Part shown: one piece after another, positions 32,481-44,271 of the stretch
How the letters are laid out: every line of letters starts with the position of its first letter
Position numbering within the stretch: position 1 is the stretch's first letter
Assembly: GCA_015039365.1 (NCBI GenBank)
Contig: WION01000029.1
Location: 186,001-250,000 of the forward strand
Length of the DNA stretch: 64,000 bases
Direction: 5' to 3'
Source of the DNA: Amanita rubescens
Taxonomy: Eukaryota; Basidiomycota; Agaricomycetes; Agaricales; Amanitaceae
Translations under genes and position numbers: made by a program
Notes under the pieces: model-generated
The model's database searches: none
What the model was told of the DNA's origin: nothing
Seen by the model: the letters and a program-made list of their open reading frames with translations, nothing else

Positions 32481-33867
32481 ATGGCGTTGGACCCTGCCCA
32501 CTTTCTCTCTCCCCGTCCTGCAACTTCTACTCTTGCCGCCCATGACTTTGATATTGATAACAGGACGGGATTCATGCCTCCTCACCCTCCGATCCACCGT
32601 CTTCCGCCGCAATGGGAGATTTGGGAATCCCTCCTCGACAGAGCCCAATCTAACCACATCCAACCCGGAGACAAACCAGATCTGAGCGAAAAATCCAAAG
32701 CCGACTCTGAAAATTGGAGAAGAGAGGTACGAGCGATGCCGATTTTAGAGACGAAGCCGTTGGCGGGAGATGAAGAAGTCTTGAGACGAGCGCACCACGT
32801 ATTAGCGTGGATCCTCCACTTTTACGTGCACTCTATTCCCGCAGAGGAGGAGGGGGACGGCAAAACGGTGGTGATACCCCGCTCGCTGACGATCCCGCTT
32901 TTACGAGTGTGCGCAGGTTCTAGAGTTGCCCCCGGTGCTCACATACTCTGACACCGTCCTCTACAACTGGGATTTTGAAGATCAAGACCCAATCGGCGCC
33001 CTCGACGACCAAATCCCAACACCCACCACCCCACTCAAATCGCTCACCCTGTTCACGTCTACCCCCACCGAACGAGAATTCTTCCTCGTCTGTGCGCGGG
33101 TCGAACTCCGCGGTGTTCGCGCCCTCGATCTTATGCGAGCGACGATGGACGAGTTGTTCATCGGAGACGATATCGCCTCGCGGCGGATATCCGGCTATTT
33201 GGAAAAACTGACGAGGGTGGTGGAGGGTATGACGAGCGAGTTGAAAGGTCTCAAATCGAGGGGTTGCGATCCGGATGTGTTTTATAGGGAAGTGAGGCCG
33301 TGGATTAGGGGCGCAGATTCGGATGTGGGTGCGAAAAAGTGGGTGTTTGAAGGCCTCGATTTGGAGGAGGAAGACGGTGGCGGGGAACCGATGTGGAATC
33401 CAGTGGAGCTTTCTGGACCGAGTGCGGGCCAAAGCTCGATCGTACACGCGCTCGACGTCTTTCTCGGCGTCGACAAGCTCACTCACTCGGTTGGTAGCTT
33501 CCAGTCTACGGAGTCAACTGAGGACACGGTGGCCAAAACTTCCTTTTTGACTCGCATGCAACAGTATATGCCGCGTCGCCACAGGAGCTTTTTGCAGCAT
33601 CTCGCTGCAAATCCGAGGCCGTTGAGAGAGTTTGTGGTGAATGCTGAACCGGGGGAACTGGTGGAGGCGTACAATGGAGCTGTAAAGGCTCTGAAGGAGT
33701 TTCGAGATGCGCATATGATTATTGTTGCGCTTTACATTGTTGGACCTGCCAGGAGGGCGCAGAGGGAAGCCGAGCGTAGTCGACTTGTTGGAACTGGAGG
33801 AACGGACATGGTCCGCTTTCTCAAGACAGTCAGGGACGAAACTAAATCAGCTTTACTAATAGATTAG
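32481..33867 (+). CDS. Indoleamine 2,3-dioxygenase, copy 2, with one extra base or unusual intron
   Basis: Starts ATGGCG in a good context (GCCATGG). Family landmarks in order: TGFMPPHPPIHRLPPQWE, RRAHHVLAWILHFYVHS, VIPRSLTIPLLRV, then after a one-base step LELPPVLTYSDTVLYNW, RVELRGVRAL, LFIGDDIASRR, VELSGPSAGQSS, YMPRRHRSFLQHL (heme-ligand His) and RDAHMIIVALYI. The step is at GCGCAGGTTC (32911-32920). Skipping one base restores the family sequence. Alternatively a 46-nt GT..AG intron (32871-32916) restores phase but would delete the conserved VIPRSLTIPLLRVCA. Unlike copy 1 there is no intron in the first third. Predicted length with one base skipped is about 461 residues. The YPI1 gene starts only 73 bp after the stop. 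Confidence 0.8.
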
Positions 33868-33940
33868 ATTCTAGCATTTACATAAATAATTTTACACTAG
33901 CCTAATACGGCTTGCTTCATCGTATTCTTAGTCATACTAC

Positions 33941-34485
33941 ATGGCTAACGTTCACCACCCTCCAACAACGGCCAACCCAGCCACAATTTTACGAACAGCC
34001 ACACCCTCTGACGCTTCTCGTACCATCACTCTAACAGCCCCAGACACCGACCCAGAGGGTGGCGATGGCACGTTGAGGTTACGAGGCTCGCCTTCACCTG
34101 CTCGAGGACCGAGGGTCGCTTGGGGAGAGGATGTAGTGGATAACGAAGGGTGCGGGAGAAAGTCTTCTAAAGGTGCGTTCGTGTGTGGGGTGTGTGTGAT
34201 CCGGCGCAGGGTACTAATACGAATGCAGTGTGTTGTATATACCATAAACAGCGCAAATTCGACGAGTCGGAGAGTGAGGATAGTAGCGATAGCGATAGTT
34301 CGTCGGATGAAGGTGAGGGTGAGGGTGGGGAGAAGGGTGGGGAGGATGATGGAAGTCGTCACAACCACCACCATCATCATCAACACGCTCATCGACATAA
34401 ACCCAAAGAAGAGAAAAACGCGTATGAGCGTATGCCCCGTGCGAGGGAGAAGGGCAAAACGCAAGGTGAAGTGTCTGTGCGCTGA
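33941..34485 (+). CDS. YPI1: Type 1 protein phosphatase inhibitor, YPI1 / PPP1R11 (inhibitor-3) family
   Basis: Two exons: 33941-34172 and 34229-34485, phase 1 junction, 162 residues. The family core spans the junction: RVAWGEDVVDNEGCGRKSSK then VCCIYHKQRKFDES, matching the conserved RVxWxEDVVDNE..KKSK.CCIYHK block in which the RVAW-type motif and the CCIYHK segment contact PP1. A Ser/Asp/Glu-rich stretch and a His-rich stretch (HHHHHQHAH) follow, then a basic tail, as in fungal members. Expected to bind and restrain or guide PP1 (Glc7) in the nucleus. It follows IDO copy 2 by 73 bp, so its promoter must overlap the 3' end of that gene. Confidence 0.9.
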
Positions 34486-34940
34486 AGTGAATCGAATTCT
34501 GATGTAGCACTTAGGAGTTAACCAAGCGTAACGGAAACGGGACTAATGTTGGACAAGTTGTAATATACATATATCCGTGCGTTTTCGTGATATATACACA
34601 TGAGGATCGTACATGTGTTTTAAAACTTTAGAATATGAATCGCAGTGGTGCATTGTCTTTCTGGACGCGGGATGGACCTAGAACTGATTCCCTGATTCAT
34701 GGATCATTCTTCTGCGACTCACTCCGCTTTCGACGCAAATGCAGTCTTCTTTCCGTTCTCCCCGCTGGAGAATCGACTACAAGCTCTATCTACGTCGGCG
34801 GCACTTGTATCCATGACACCGTGACTCACAGGTCCGCACGAATCTATGCTTCTTTGTGGAAAATCACCAACTAAATCGAGATCTCAAGCTTATAAAGTTC
34901 TGTATAAGTATATTCTTCCGCGATTCTGTCCTCGACTACC
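34486..34940. other. Spacer
   Basis: A short plus frame (34635-34874) without motif. TATAAA-like TTATAAAG at about 34890 may serve the Zn2Cys6 gene that follows. Confidence 0.4.
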
Positions 34941-35856
34941 ATGTCCGACTCGAAGGTCACGAACGATGGTTCTATCTCCAGCCGTGCAAAAAACATGGCG
35001 AGGTTAGGGGAGAAACGACGGGTAACGGAAACACCCAACGCGATGGTGATTGAATTACTAGACGATGAGTCTGATACCATCGCCAGCCGTGTAAAAGACA
35101 AGGTCAGGTTGCGGAAAAAACGGCGGGAAAAAGAAACGCCCAGGGCGATGGTGATCGAATCAGATGAAGACTCTGATTCTATTGCCAGTCGTGTAAAAGA
35201 CATGGCGAGATTACGGGGGAAGCAGCGGAAAAAAGAAGCACACAGCGCGATGGTGACCGAATTAGATGATGATTCTAATTCTACGACAACAGAAAAGAGC
35301 CCAGTGGATGAAATGTCGTCGGACTCAGAGGAGAGAAGACCTTGGGTCAAAAAGGAAGAAGGGGGAGGCCGTAGACAAGGATTCAATCGGTCGCCGAGCG
35401 CACAGTGTGAAGAGTAAGTGCGCTAGTGGTGGCTGCCTGATCAACCCCCCCATCTGTGTCTCTAGGTGTCGACGGAAAGGCTTGAAATGCACGCCACGAA
35501 AGATTCTCGGTAGGGAAACTCCATGCCAGCCATGTGCAGATCGGAAGAGAGGATGCAGTCTTTATCAGAGACCCAAACGAAAAGGAGCCAAAACTCATGT
35601 GAAAAACAAGAACAGCGCGGCGGAAACCAGTGATTCCGCTCAGAACGACAGGTCGCTTAGAGGGAGCGCTGAAATGCGCAGCTCTTTACAGACGAAGGAG
35701 GCAGAGTTTGCGGAGTTACTGGCGCCACTGCTTACAGATGATACGATTATGGAAAAAATTATTAAAGCTCATGAAGCTCAAAAGGAGTGGAATCGCAGTT
35801 TACAAGATATTGGAAGGGATTGCGTCAGACGTACACGGGAGATGAAGAGGTGCTAG
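34941..35856 (+). CDS. Zn(II)2Cys6 binuclear-cluster protein with three N-terminal repeats
   Basis: Two exons: 34941-35413 and 35466-35856, phase 2 junction, 287 residues. Residues about 13-115 are three copies of a 34-35-residue unit (SR.KDMARLR.KRR.ET..AMVIE..DDSD.IA), alternating basic and acidic. A six-cysteine cluster follows with spacing C156-x2-C-x6-C166-x11-C178-x2-C-x6-C188, the fungal Zn2Cys6 DNA-binding form. The intron falls between the first two cysteines. The C-terminus is a helical, mixed-charge region with no MHR domain. A DNA-binding regulator in the nucleus is likely; targets are unknown. The cluster in mid-protein behind a repeat tract is unusual. Confidence 0.75.
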
Positions 35857-38800
35857 AGAGAACAAAAGTCGACTCCGCGATGGCTAACGTATGTGATCTA
35901 GTACTAGTATGTGACGAATTCGAATTCGCATAAACAACCGCCGACTTGTGTATAAGGCTGGTGCTAAGAGATATGGATCGGTCTGGTTCAAAACATCCCT
36001 GTGCAAGTAGTACCGTACTACCACCATCGCGACTCGGATAAGTTTACTTCTACATGCAGCGGGAGCGGCATATCGCCGCACCCCCCGAGTCGCCGACTAG
36101 CGCTGACTAGTGACTCCTTACTACAATCATCTCGTTTGAGACTGATTTAACGTTCCAAATAGATGGAATGTTCCATCACTATTTTTACTGATAAGACGAG
36201 CAGGTGCTACACCGCACAGCAATACCGACGAGCGCAAAAATGGGTCATCTTTGTGCGTCAGATGTAATCATCCGCTGACGTACGATTTAATTTGACGAGC
36301 GCTCCTTCCAAAGCTAATTGAACAAGTAGACTCACGACTTCGGCGTGTCCAGTATCCCGATGCCATATCCGCATTACCTTAATTAGGAAGTTTCCCAGCC
36401 TATTAGGAGGTAGGCTTTGAGCTATTCGCCGAGTGGGAGCGTAAGACTGCCGGTCACATATCTTTGCCGAGCGGAGCGGTCAGCGCTGCTCCGAACAGAA
36501 TGGAACCTGAACGGCATCTCACATGGTGACGATTTAATTTTGGTTATTTATTTAATAATGTCAATTTATTAATGCTTTCAACGCCGCCAGGTCCGACTCG
36601 GGGGGTTTGTCAAGAGTGTTTTTTTTGGTCCTAGGCTGTCCAGGTCCATGTGCTCTTCAATTAGCGACCAGGGCGCGCGCATCAGGCCTTCGACATCGGA
36701 CAGGCGGCATTGTCGACCCATTCGATAACGATCTTCATTATGACGTTCATGATCGTCATCTGGCATACATATGCTATGCTGCGATTAGTAGTCTAGGGGA
36801 TGTATTCGACATTGCAAATGTGTGTCGTCGTGACGGCGGCGCGGGGGCGGCCTCTTACGCATCCTAGTTCGGGCGCTGGTCCAGGCTGTGGACGAGAATA
36901 TTTCGCCATATTGCGTTTCTTGCTTTTTGCGTGTCTCGAGTTCCATTGACCTAAGAATTCACCACGTGAACTAGCTCAGACGACTCTCTTTATCCTGCTA
37001 TCTTTGCAGTTATGATGTTATATTCGTCTGACACGCACCATCTTATCTTGTCTTGTCAGTTGGAGGTTTACTAGTTGTGAGTTACCTCTAAAAACTCTCT
37101 GATTGGATGAGTTCTTATCCTTCCTTCACCCAGAAGTGATACGATACCGATGTCAAGTGCCTGAATGACGAATTCAATGGTTATTTAAATTGCGTGTATT
37201 TCTTGGTCTGGTCTTTACCACGACAGCTAATCGAAAGCGAACCGGACCGAAAGGCCTTTGTGGTATTCACCCCAATCTGTGGGTTGGGAACTTTGGAATT
37301 GGAAAATCGTCGTTTGGGAATTTACATGCCTTTCAGCGTCTAACGTCCCATTAGTAGGGACAACCAGTTAAGACCGCGGTGCCGCCCTGATATGTGACCT
37401 TCCATTTTCATCCCGATGAGACGTCGGCTCGTCAAGTCGCGTGAACCACGGAAGACATGGTAGGCAGCAAAGTTCCTAGAGTGGGTGCGCTATCTCCGAC
37501 TCGATTTCTCAGGCATACTGCCTATTTGATTGTCCCGTCTCCAGGTGCGTCATCATCACTGTGGTTGTCTTCACATCTGAAGCGTGCCTATGAGATGAAA
37601 TGAAATGTAGACAGATGACGAACCACACGAGTAACATCAGGTCCTCGAGGGAATTGAACGTGGTGGTGATTGGACCGCCCGTTTTTCCCATTAGGTCTCT
37701 AAGCGCCGTTTCCCAAGCTGATGCGTCCCTGCACAACGTTCCATACAGGCGCTGACACGATGTTCACTGGAATGTAATACCCAACGCTTAACATCTGGTT
37801 GTTCATTACCACTTTTCTCGGACCACACTCGAAAGAACCAGATTCCACACGTTTCTCAGCCCGTGCTCGGTTGAAGCTGCTCCGAGGCTTCGCTATATCT
37901 CCTCCAGGGAAGTCAACAGTCCAGAAGGCACGAGAGCCGCATGTACCGGCTTGCCTCGTGTTAAACTTCTGCACAGAATAGCTGCCCCTTAATTTATGAA
38001 TGAACTAAGCCGCTTCATAACCTATCGCCTCCAACCAAGTTCTCTTTCCAATCAGACCTCTATTCTGTAGGAGGCACGCAACCCGGCAGTTCGGCTCCTT
38101 CAGGGTATCGTATTGGCCACTGACCCTACAAGATTCCAAGCCGATTTCCGATCGACGACTGATGAAAGATCGTCGATGGTGGTGGTGGCGTCGATTTTAG
38201 CCAGTAAGCGCAGCGTTCATTAGGTTGTAAAGATGACGCACTTCATATCATCGTCTCTCGTATCCGTTGCGACACACCGAATATTGTAGTGTGATTGTGT
38301 GGCGAAGCTGGCCTAACAATAGATTTAAATTACTCACTTGAAAAATTCCATAAGACAAACAGCCTTTGTTACTCAAAGAGGTGAATTGGCTTTCATCTTC
38401 TATCATGACTGACATATTCCCATGCAACGTGCTAGTAATGGTAGGATCCTTGTCAGCTTCGTGATGTAACCTTGTTGAGCTTTGATGGTGTGAAATCGTC
38501 ACTTTATAGAGAAGGAACGAATTAACGCTGAGTTGTTGTCCGATCCATCCATGACTGTATAGCTTACCTGGGAATCAAAATTACCTTGGTATTGCAAAGA
38601 CGGTGGCGTTTCAAGCCCAGCAGTGCGAGCTGTTGAACTAACATTCCCATGTCGACTGGAGCTCGACTGTCCCCCTGATCTTCTGATGTGATTCGCAACT
38701 CTTTTAGAGAATTTCAGCCGACGATCAAATAGATCTTAAGAACAATTCAATACCTGATGTAGTATACTAAAGCAAAATCACCTCAACATTAAATTGACAA

Positions 38801-39526
38801 TCAATGTGATAGACGTTCATCTCACGCCCCGAAAGGCTTGACTACATTTCTGAATTTTGTTGGACTTGGTACTCTTGTTCTATCAAAAAACTACTTACAG
38901 GCATCGCTCCACAAGGCTAAAAGTTGGTGTATTCCACGAAGGTACCTCCCATATGGCTGTAGGATGGAATGGGCTTTTTCCTATAGACCCAGCGCCTGCT
39001 TCTGGATACGATGGAAAGCTCTTCCACAGCCTACGCACCGAGTGTCCATTAGTAACGATACGATGACGCCTTCGTTTGAAACTTATATTCGAGCCCTCTT
39101 GCGTCATGTAGTGTCCAACTGGCACTGACAATGATAGAAAGGAAGCTGTCGGATATCAGCACATGGTTGTCTATGTTTAACCAACCAAAAGGCTTATGAG
39201 TATCATGCTTCTGCTGACTTTTCCATTCTTGGCAAACTATTCTGAGTTGATAGGCATCTCTGGTTGGGAACTGGCCGGATGATCAGCAACTTCTCATCTA
39301 TGACGAGAATGATTTCAACCGTAATGGAAATAGTGCCAGAGTTCTCTTTGAGATGTCACACCAAAGAACTTGAAGCTACTTGGCCTATCCAGATGTTTTT
39401 GTATAAACTCAAAATTCTGTGGCGGTTCGCTTACTGATTGCTATTTGCTGATGGAATGAGGTCATTTTGTTTGGCAGACATAAACAATGACTACTAGACG
39501 TCTAGACTCTTCCGCGACCTGCGTCA
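35857..39526. other. Long gene-poor spacer
   Basis: Scattered short frames: minus 37509-37736, 37699-37974, 38248-38502 and 38895-39131, and plus 38857-39066. None has a recognised domain and I could not chain them by splice signals. They may be remains of one decayed minus-strand gene. A/T-rich stretch near 36530-36575. No terminal repeats or RNA genes found. Confidence 0.4.
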
Positions 39527-41353
39527 ATGTCACGATGTGCCAGCAAACTGACTAAAGATTCCTCTATCGGCCAGGATGTACAAATCGTTACAGGTGCCAG
39601 CCCGAGGCAAAGAAATCGGTTCATCAACGCTACTCAGGGCGTTGAGCGAAAGCGGTCTATATCGAAATCTCCCACCGACAAACCGTCCTTATCTATTTGG
39701 CCCAGGAAATTGCTTCCATCCGTTTTTGTGATTATATGTTTTTCACTCTGCTACGTACTCGTTGGATTATTGCAAAGAATATATGCCTCGACCTCTGGCT
39801 CTTTCTCCTCAGTTCTAGTCTCTCAAGCTGACGAGGCGACCTCCGAGGAAGGAGACAACGGCGGATTTGCCCGCAAAGCGTCTCCAGTGGCTACTATTGA
39901 TCGATCAATCCTTGAAAGGCTGGACTATTTACACCGAGCTTCTGGCGATCTTGACGAATTGGATGTTCTGACCTGGAATGGTCGCTGGCCGCCATTAGTC
40001 ACGAAATTACCAGAACCAAAACTATCAAGCAAGACAACACCTTCCTACGCAGACGTCGTGGATTTATGTGGTCCTAAATCTACGTCCCAGAGTGCATGTC
40101 GTTTTCTTTTACCTTATCGGATCGCGGAACAAGAATCGAAGGCGCGGCTGCATTTTTCTCAATTGATATATCTTGCACAGGCCCTAAACCGCACCTTGGT
40201 CTTGCCAAACGTAGGGAAAAGTCGCATGGGCATCTGCTTCGGTTGGGATTTCAGCATGTATTACGATCTCTCTGGCCTTAAAGAGAACGGGATTCAATTT
40301 GCAAGATTGGAGACGCTGAAAGCTTGGACGGATCTCAGAGCTTCTCGACGCATCTCCACGACTGGACAGCTCTTGATTCTCGCGGAAAAAACGGGTGCCA
40401 TCACTGAATTGGATCTACGTTTTCCTATTGATTTCGAAGTGCAATCGATCAGGATGGATGACATTGATACGGGTTGCTTCAGATCAAGGTTCCAGAATTT
40501 AAACTTGACAGACTACGGCGCCGTCTCATTGAGCGTGGTTAATCCGAGGAAGACACTTACAATGGAATCGGGTCAGAAACTAGTCAATGCAGTAGAAAAC
40601 GTCACTAAAGCACCTCAGCTTATGGTGACCAATATTGATGAAGTCGCACCGGTGCTCGACGGGCCCGATATTCTCGTTCTGAATTGGGACCTGCGCCACT
40701 CTATTTTCCCCTTGATCTCTTCTGATCTTCGGTATTCTCCGCAATTGATGGACATGGCGAGCGACCTATCGCCCCCCGGACCATACCTTGCCGTACATTG
40801 GCGCGTGGAGACCATATTGCCAGAAAATCTCCCGCAATGCGCGTATGCGCTCATAGACACTTTAATCAATATACTGCATGATCCAGGTCTTGCTGGAGAT
40901 ATCGAGTTCATCTGGATCGCGAGCGACATGCCATTCACACCCTTACCAAACACCGTCGCTAAATCGGGAACATTGAAGGAATTAACGGCGTTACATCAAG
41001 AAGCAGCTCAGATTATGCGCGCAGCGTTCGAGACCGGCGGTGTTTTAGCTAACTGGAGACTCCAGACGCTGGAAAAGGTAATAGAAACTCGCTTCCCAAG
41101 TGATAGATATCACGAAGAATGGCTGGATGATATCGGCGTTCGTGGTATCCTTGATAAGATTATTGCATCACAAGCATCCTTGTTCATTGGAGGTACGAAG
41201 AGATGTAGTCGGATCAGGTGAGTATTTATCTTATGAAAGACTTTGAGGTGACAAGGCTTTAGTTCATATACGCGGCAAATAATCGATATGAGGAAAGCGT
41301 CTAGAAAGTCATATGGAGCCTCGCAACGGAACATAATCGATATGTTTGGATGA
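39527..41353 (+). CDS. O-fucosyltransferase-like type II membrane protein
   Basis: Two exons: 39527-41217 and 41263-41353, phase 2 junction, 593 residues. The cytosolic basic N-terminus is followed by one membrane anchor (about residues 61-83, LLPSVFVIICFSLCYVLVGLL), the layout of a Golgi type II glycosyltransferase. The stem is Ser/Glu-rich. The lumenal part includes FLLPYRIAEQESKARLHFSQ, LAQALNRTLVLPNVG and AVHWRVE with the His-Trp-Arg at 424-426, resembling the GDP-fucose-binding HxR motif of the O-FucT superfamily (GT65/GT68-like). The downstream FIASD-like segment appears as IWIASDMP. The C-terminus ends SLFIGGTKRCS...SYTRQIIDMRK, as expected. Donor and acceptor sugars are not proven; family membership is the supported claim. 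Convergent with eS10, 121 bp apart. Confidence 0.8.
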
Positions 41354-41474
41354 CAGATGGATTAGAAGTAGTGGTCAGATATGGCTTCATGTCCGACGGA
41401 TAATCCCCCGACATGGTTCCAAGTTATGGCATTGTACATATTTGAAAAAGAAAAACATGTAGAGATGAGGATTT

Positions 41475-42011
41475 TCATGCTCTGGGACCACCCCGACCAA
41501 CACCAGGGAACTGTGGATTATAGTTTGCGGGAGCTTCCTCTTTCTTGCTGCGGTAGTCTTCTCTGTCACCGCGAGGACCCCGGTAAACACCTTCGCCGCC
41601 AGTGCGAACCTGGGCAGGTCGAGGCGGACGGGGGGTCTTCTTGTGGGTAGCGGGCACAATCTCGGCGGGCAGGTGTAACCTAGCGGTATGGTGAGGAACG
41701 AGATGCAGATGTTCGGCAATCTTACGTACCATTCACGGAGGTATTCAACACCTTCTGGAGTCAAGGTGTAGTAGTAGTATTGCCACGAGAATTGCGTCTT
41801 GACGAAACCCTTAGAGTTCAAGCTCTGGAGGGCCTTGATAACGTGAAGGTTGGGACAATCTAATTCCTCATGTTTTGGCGCATTGAAGTCTTTCTTCGCA
41901 ACAAGAACGCCCTCTACACACGTTTTAGTCGTTTCCTGAAATTTGGGATGTTTATGCACCTTTGAAGAGGTTTTCGTAGATGGTGCGCCTGTTCTGTTTT
42001 GGGATAAGCAT
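41475..42011 (-). CDS. RPS10: 40S ribosomal protein eS10 (S10)
   Basis: Three exons on the minus strand: 42011-41960, 41913-41730 and 41679-41475. Phases close, giving 146 residues, the normal size. It starts [16 protein letters not shown], continues [61 protein letters not shown] and [13 protein letters not shown], and ends in an Arg/Gly-rich tail. It belongs to the beak of the small ribosomal subunit. The winged-helix core and the basic tail are complete. The second intron has the strong donor GTACGT. Start chosen at the only family-matching MLIPK. Confidence 0.96.
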
Positions 42012-42646
42012 GTTGGGCAAGTCCGATTATTGAGACAAAAGCTGAGGTATGGTAAGTTTGATGAGTATAAAATTTAGGGAAATTGGGAATGTAACATACT
42101 GCGAAACTGCAGTCGCACAACTTTCCGACTGTAGGCGAATTGTCAGTCTATGTCATCCACATGATATGAACTCCATCCACCCAATTTCCCCGGCTTTCGA
42201 CACGGAAAAAGTGTCCTACTGCACGCGGTTGGTAAGGATAGACCTGACATACTTACAGAATCGGTTTTTTTAGGATAGTCTTCAAGGAGTCTTGACGCAG
42301 GATGCCGTGTCGTCGACTTCGTCCACCTGCGGAGTAGCACGATGTTTGGAAATATTTGCAAGAAGCTTCCACAACAAACATGTTACAATATTCTGTAGTG
42401 ACGTGTCGAGATGCTCACGCCATAAGTATTCAAGTTATTCTCAACAGGTTCAGCACTATACATTCAATTTGGTTAGATTTCTGATCGTCCCTCCCTTTCC
42501 TAGCTGACGATTACCGGCTAAAATAAACATCACATCTCACATAATTATGGTAGAATTCCTCGGACGTCAGGAGGGTGTCCTGACGATTCGTGTTGATCGG
42601 GTACAAAAAAGCAGCAAGAGGCTATGAGAGTGTTTGGCAGACGTCA

Positions 42647-44271
42647 TCAATCATCGCTTAGGGCCCGATAACTATCTCTCACATTATGAAATTCAAGGAA
42701 AGCAGCGCCTATCCAATGGTACGTAATTATGCTGTCAATTTCCTATTCTATACTTACGAGCGCATAGACTTACTTGTAGGTTCGTACGAATCGCCTGCGT
42801 TCCGAACACCAGACCCACCATGAATTTTTTTCCGAGCGGCAACCGGGTCCGAAGAATTAAACGAGTAGAACATAACTCCGTGCTCTAAAGCCAAACAGAG
42901 TTTTAGGCAGTCAAGCGTCGCCAAAACATCACTCAACGGTTTGTTTGAAAGCATAATGATATGCCTGAGAGTTCCGATGCCAGCTCAACGACCGGTTGAC
43001 GGCCTTGAAGGCGAAAGACGCTTGCAACTAAATTAGTGTCCGGAGTAAATGAACTCAACGAGTAGGCGCTTGGTGGAAGTTCGTCTATGCCTTCAAAGAG
43101 ATAATAGTCATCTGAGCTATTATCTTAGTTCGAGAAGTGGAGTGTCTTGTTGGTTCACTTGCCATAGCCTTTATCGGGCATGCCATCGCCTATAATCTTC
43201 CCTAAATGAAGATGGGCGCCTTCTCCCGCAATTTTGATACACGATCCCGTCGGTAGTCGGTGTTCGTCCAACGCGGCCACTTTGTCGGACTATCTTCATA
43301 AGGATAATTATCAGCGGCATTTGTCAGGGACTTACGTACTCTTATGGTCAGCTTGTGGTTCCTGACAGATGAACTCTTTTTCTCCAAACTAGCGTCGAGA
43401 TTGAAACCCCAATGCTATGTATCACCATCAATTTTCGGCGGGGATTCATATCAACACATTTTCACTTGCCTGCGTTAAGTTTATTGGTGTTACGACCTTC
43501 TTGCCCTTTTCGTCCAACATGGCCCGATAGATTATCACAACGCTACCGATCTTGACCTGCTGCGGCCTGACTGCCGCCTCTTCCCCACCAGGCGGAATGA
43601 GTGCTACCAGCACTTCCACGGCCAATTTGCCCGGATATCCTTGATCGGCGTCCGGGGACTCAAGCCTGAATATAGAATATGTTCCAACTCCCAGCTTGGA
43701 GATCTCCGCTTGTTCGGCTTGTGTGAAAAGCTCTGCATCTGAGGGCGTACTCAGATGGGTCCACTCCACAGCATCAAATCCCTTTGGGCCGCCATGTAGA
43801 GATACTGTAGGGCTTTCTAAGATTAGGAGTGGAGCATTGATTAGTATTGACCAGGAGTCGAGGATCAAAAGGGCGAGGAAAGCGGACCATTTGGCTGTGC
43901 AGAGAGCTTGCTGGTCATGCTACGCCTCCCGACCATATGGCCTCCTACGGGGATTCTATTAGTATATCGTCCGATAATCGAATTTGTATATTTCTGAAAT
44001 TCGTGGTCCTGAGGGTCTTCAGGCCCAACGACAATATCATGTTTCTGTGACAATCAGATAATTACCTTATGTTCACAAAGTCAACGAACCTTTCCATCAG
44101 CTTGAACAACGAATCTGTGAATCGTCAAGCCATGTGGTAGAATCTGAAAAAGGTAATGATTGGAGTCAAGGAGGCCTTAGATACGATCAACCTGACCTCT
44201 AGAGACACAGCAGCAGGCTTTCTACCCTCCTCTGCCAGGGTCAAGACAATAGGTTGGTACTCAGACTTCAT
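42647..44271 (-). CDS. Aldose 1-epimerase (galactose mutarotase family)
   Basis: Nine exons on the minus strand: 44271-44197, 44143-44090, 44044-43888, 43816-43470, 43414-43340, 43289-43159, 43116-42938, 42884-42774 and 42708-42647. All phases close, giving 396 residues. Family signatures: LPHGLTIHRFVVQADGK, IIGRYTNRIPVG, ESPTVSLHGGPKGFD (catalytic-site His103), DQGYPG, TPINLTQHWGFNL (second His, 212), GVMFYSFN and KIHGGSG. The enzyme interconverts alpha and beta anomers of hexoses. No signal peptide is seen, so it is probably cytosolic. Intron 4 is GC..AG (donor GCAAGT); the other introns are GT..AG. A TACTAAT branch point is visible in intron 3. The extreme C-terminus is short and divergent. 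Confidence 0.9.

Noticed and set aside
32920..33486. Minus-strand 188-codon open frame
   Set aside because: Antisense shadow of IDO copy 2, whose plus frame carries the family motifs.
33952..34464. Minus-strand frame with hydrophobic runs
   Set aside because: Antisense of the Asp/Glu/His-rich YPI1 exon; hydrophobicity is a complement artefact.
43861..43920. Apparent premature stop in the mutarotase gene
   Set aside because: Resolved by a 71-nt intron (GTCCGC..CTTAG with TACTAAT branch) giving the family sequence PNESPTVSLHGG.
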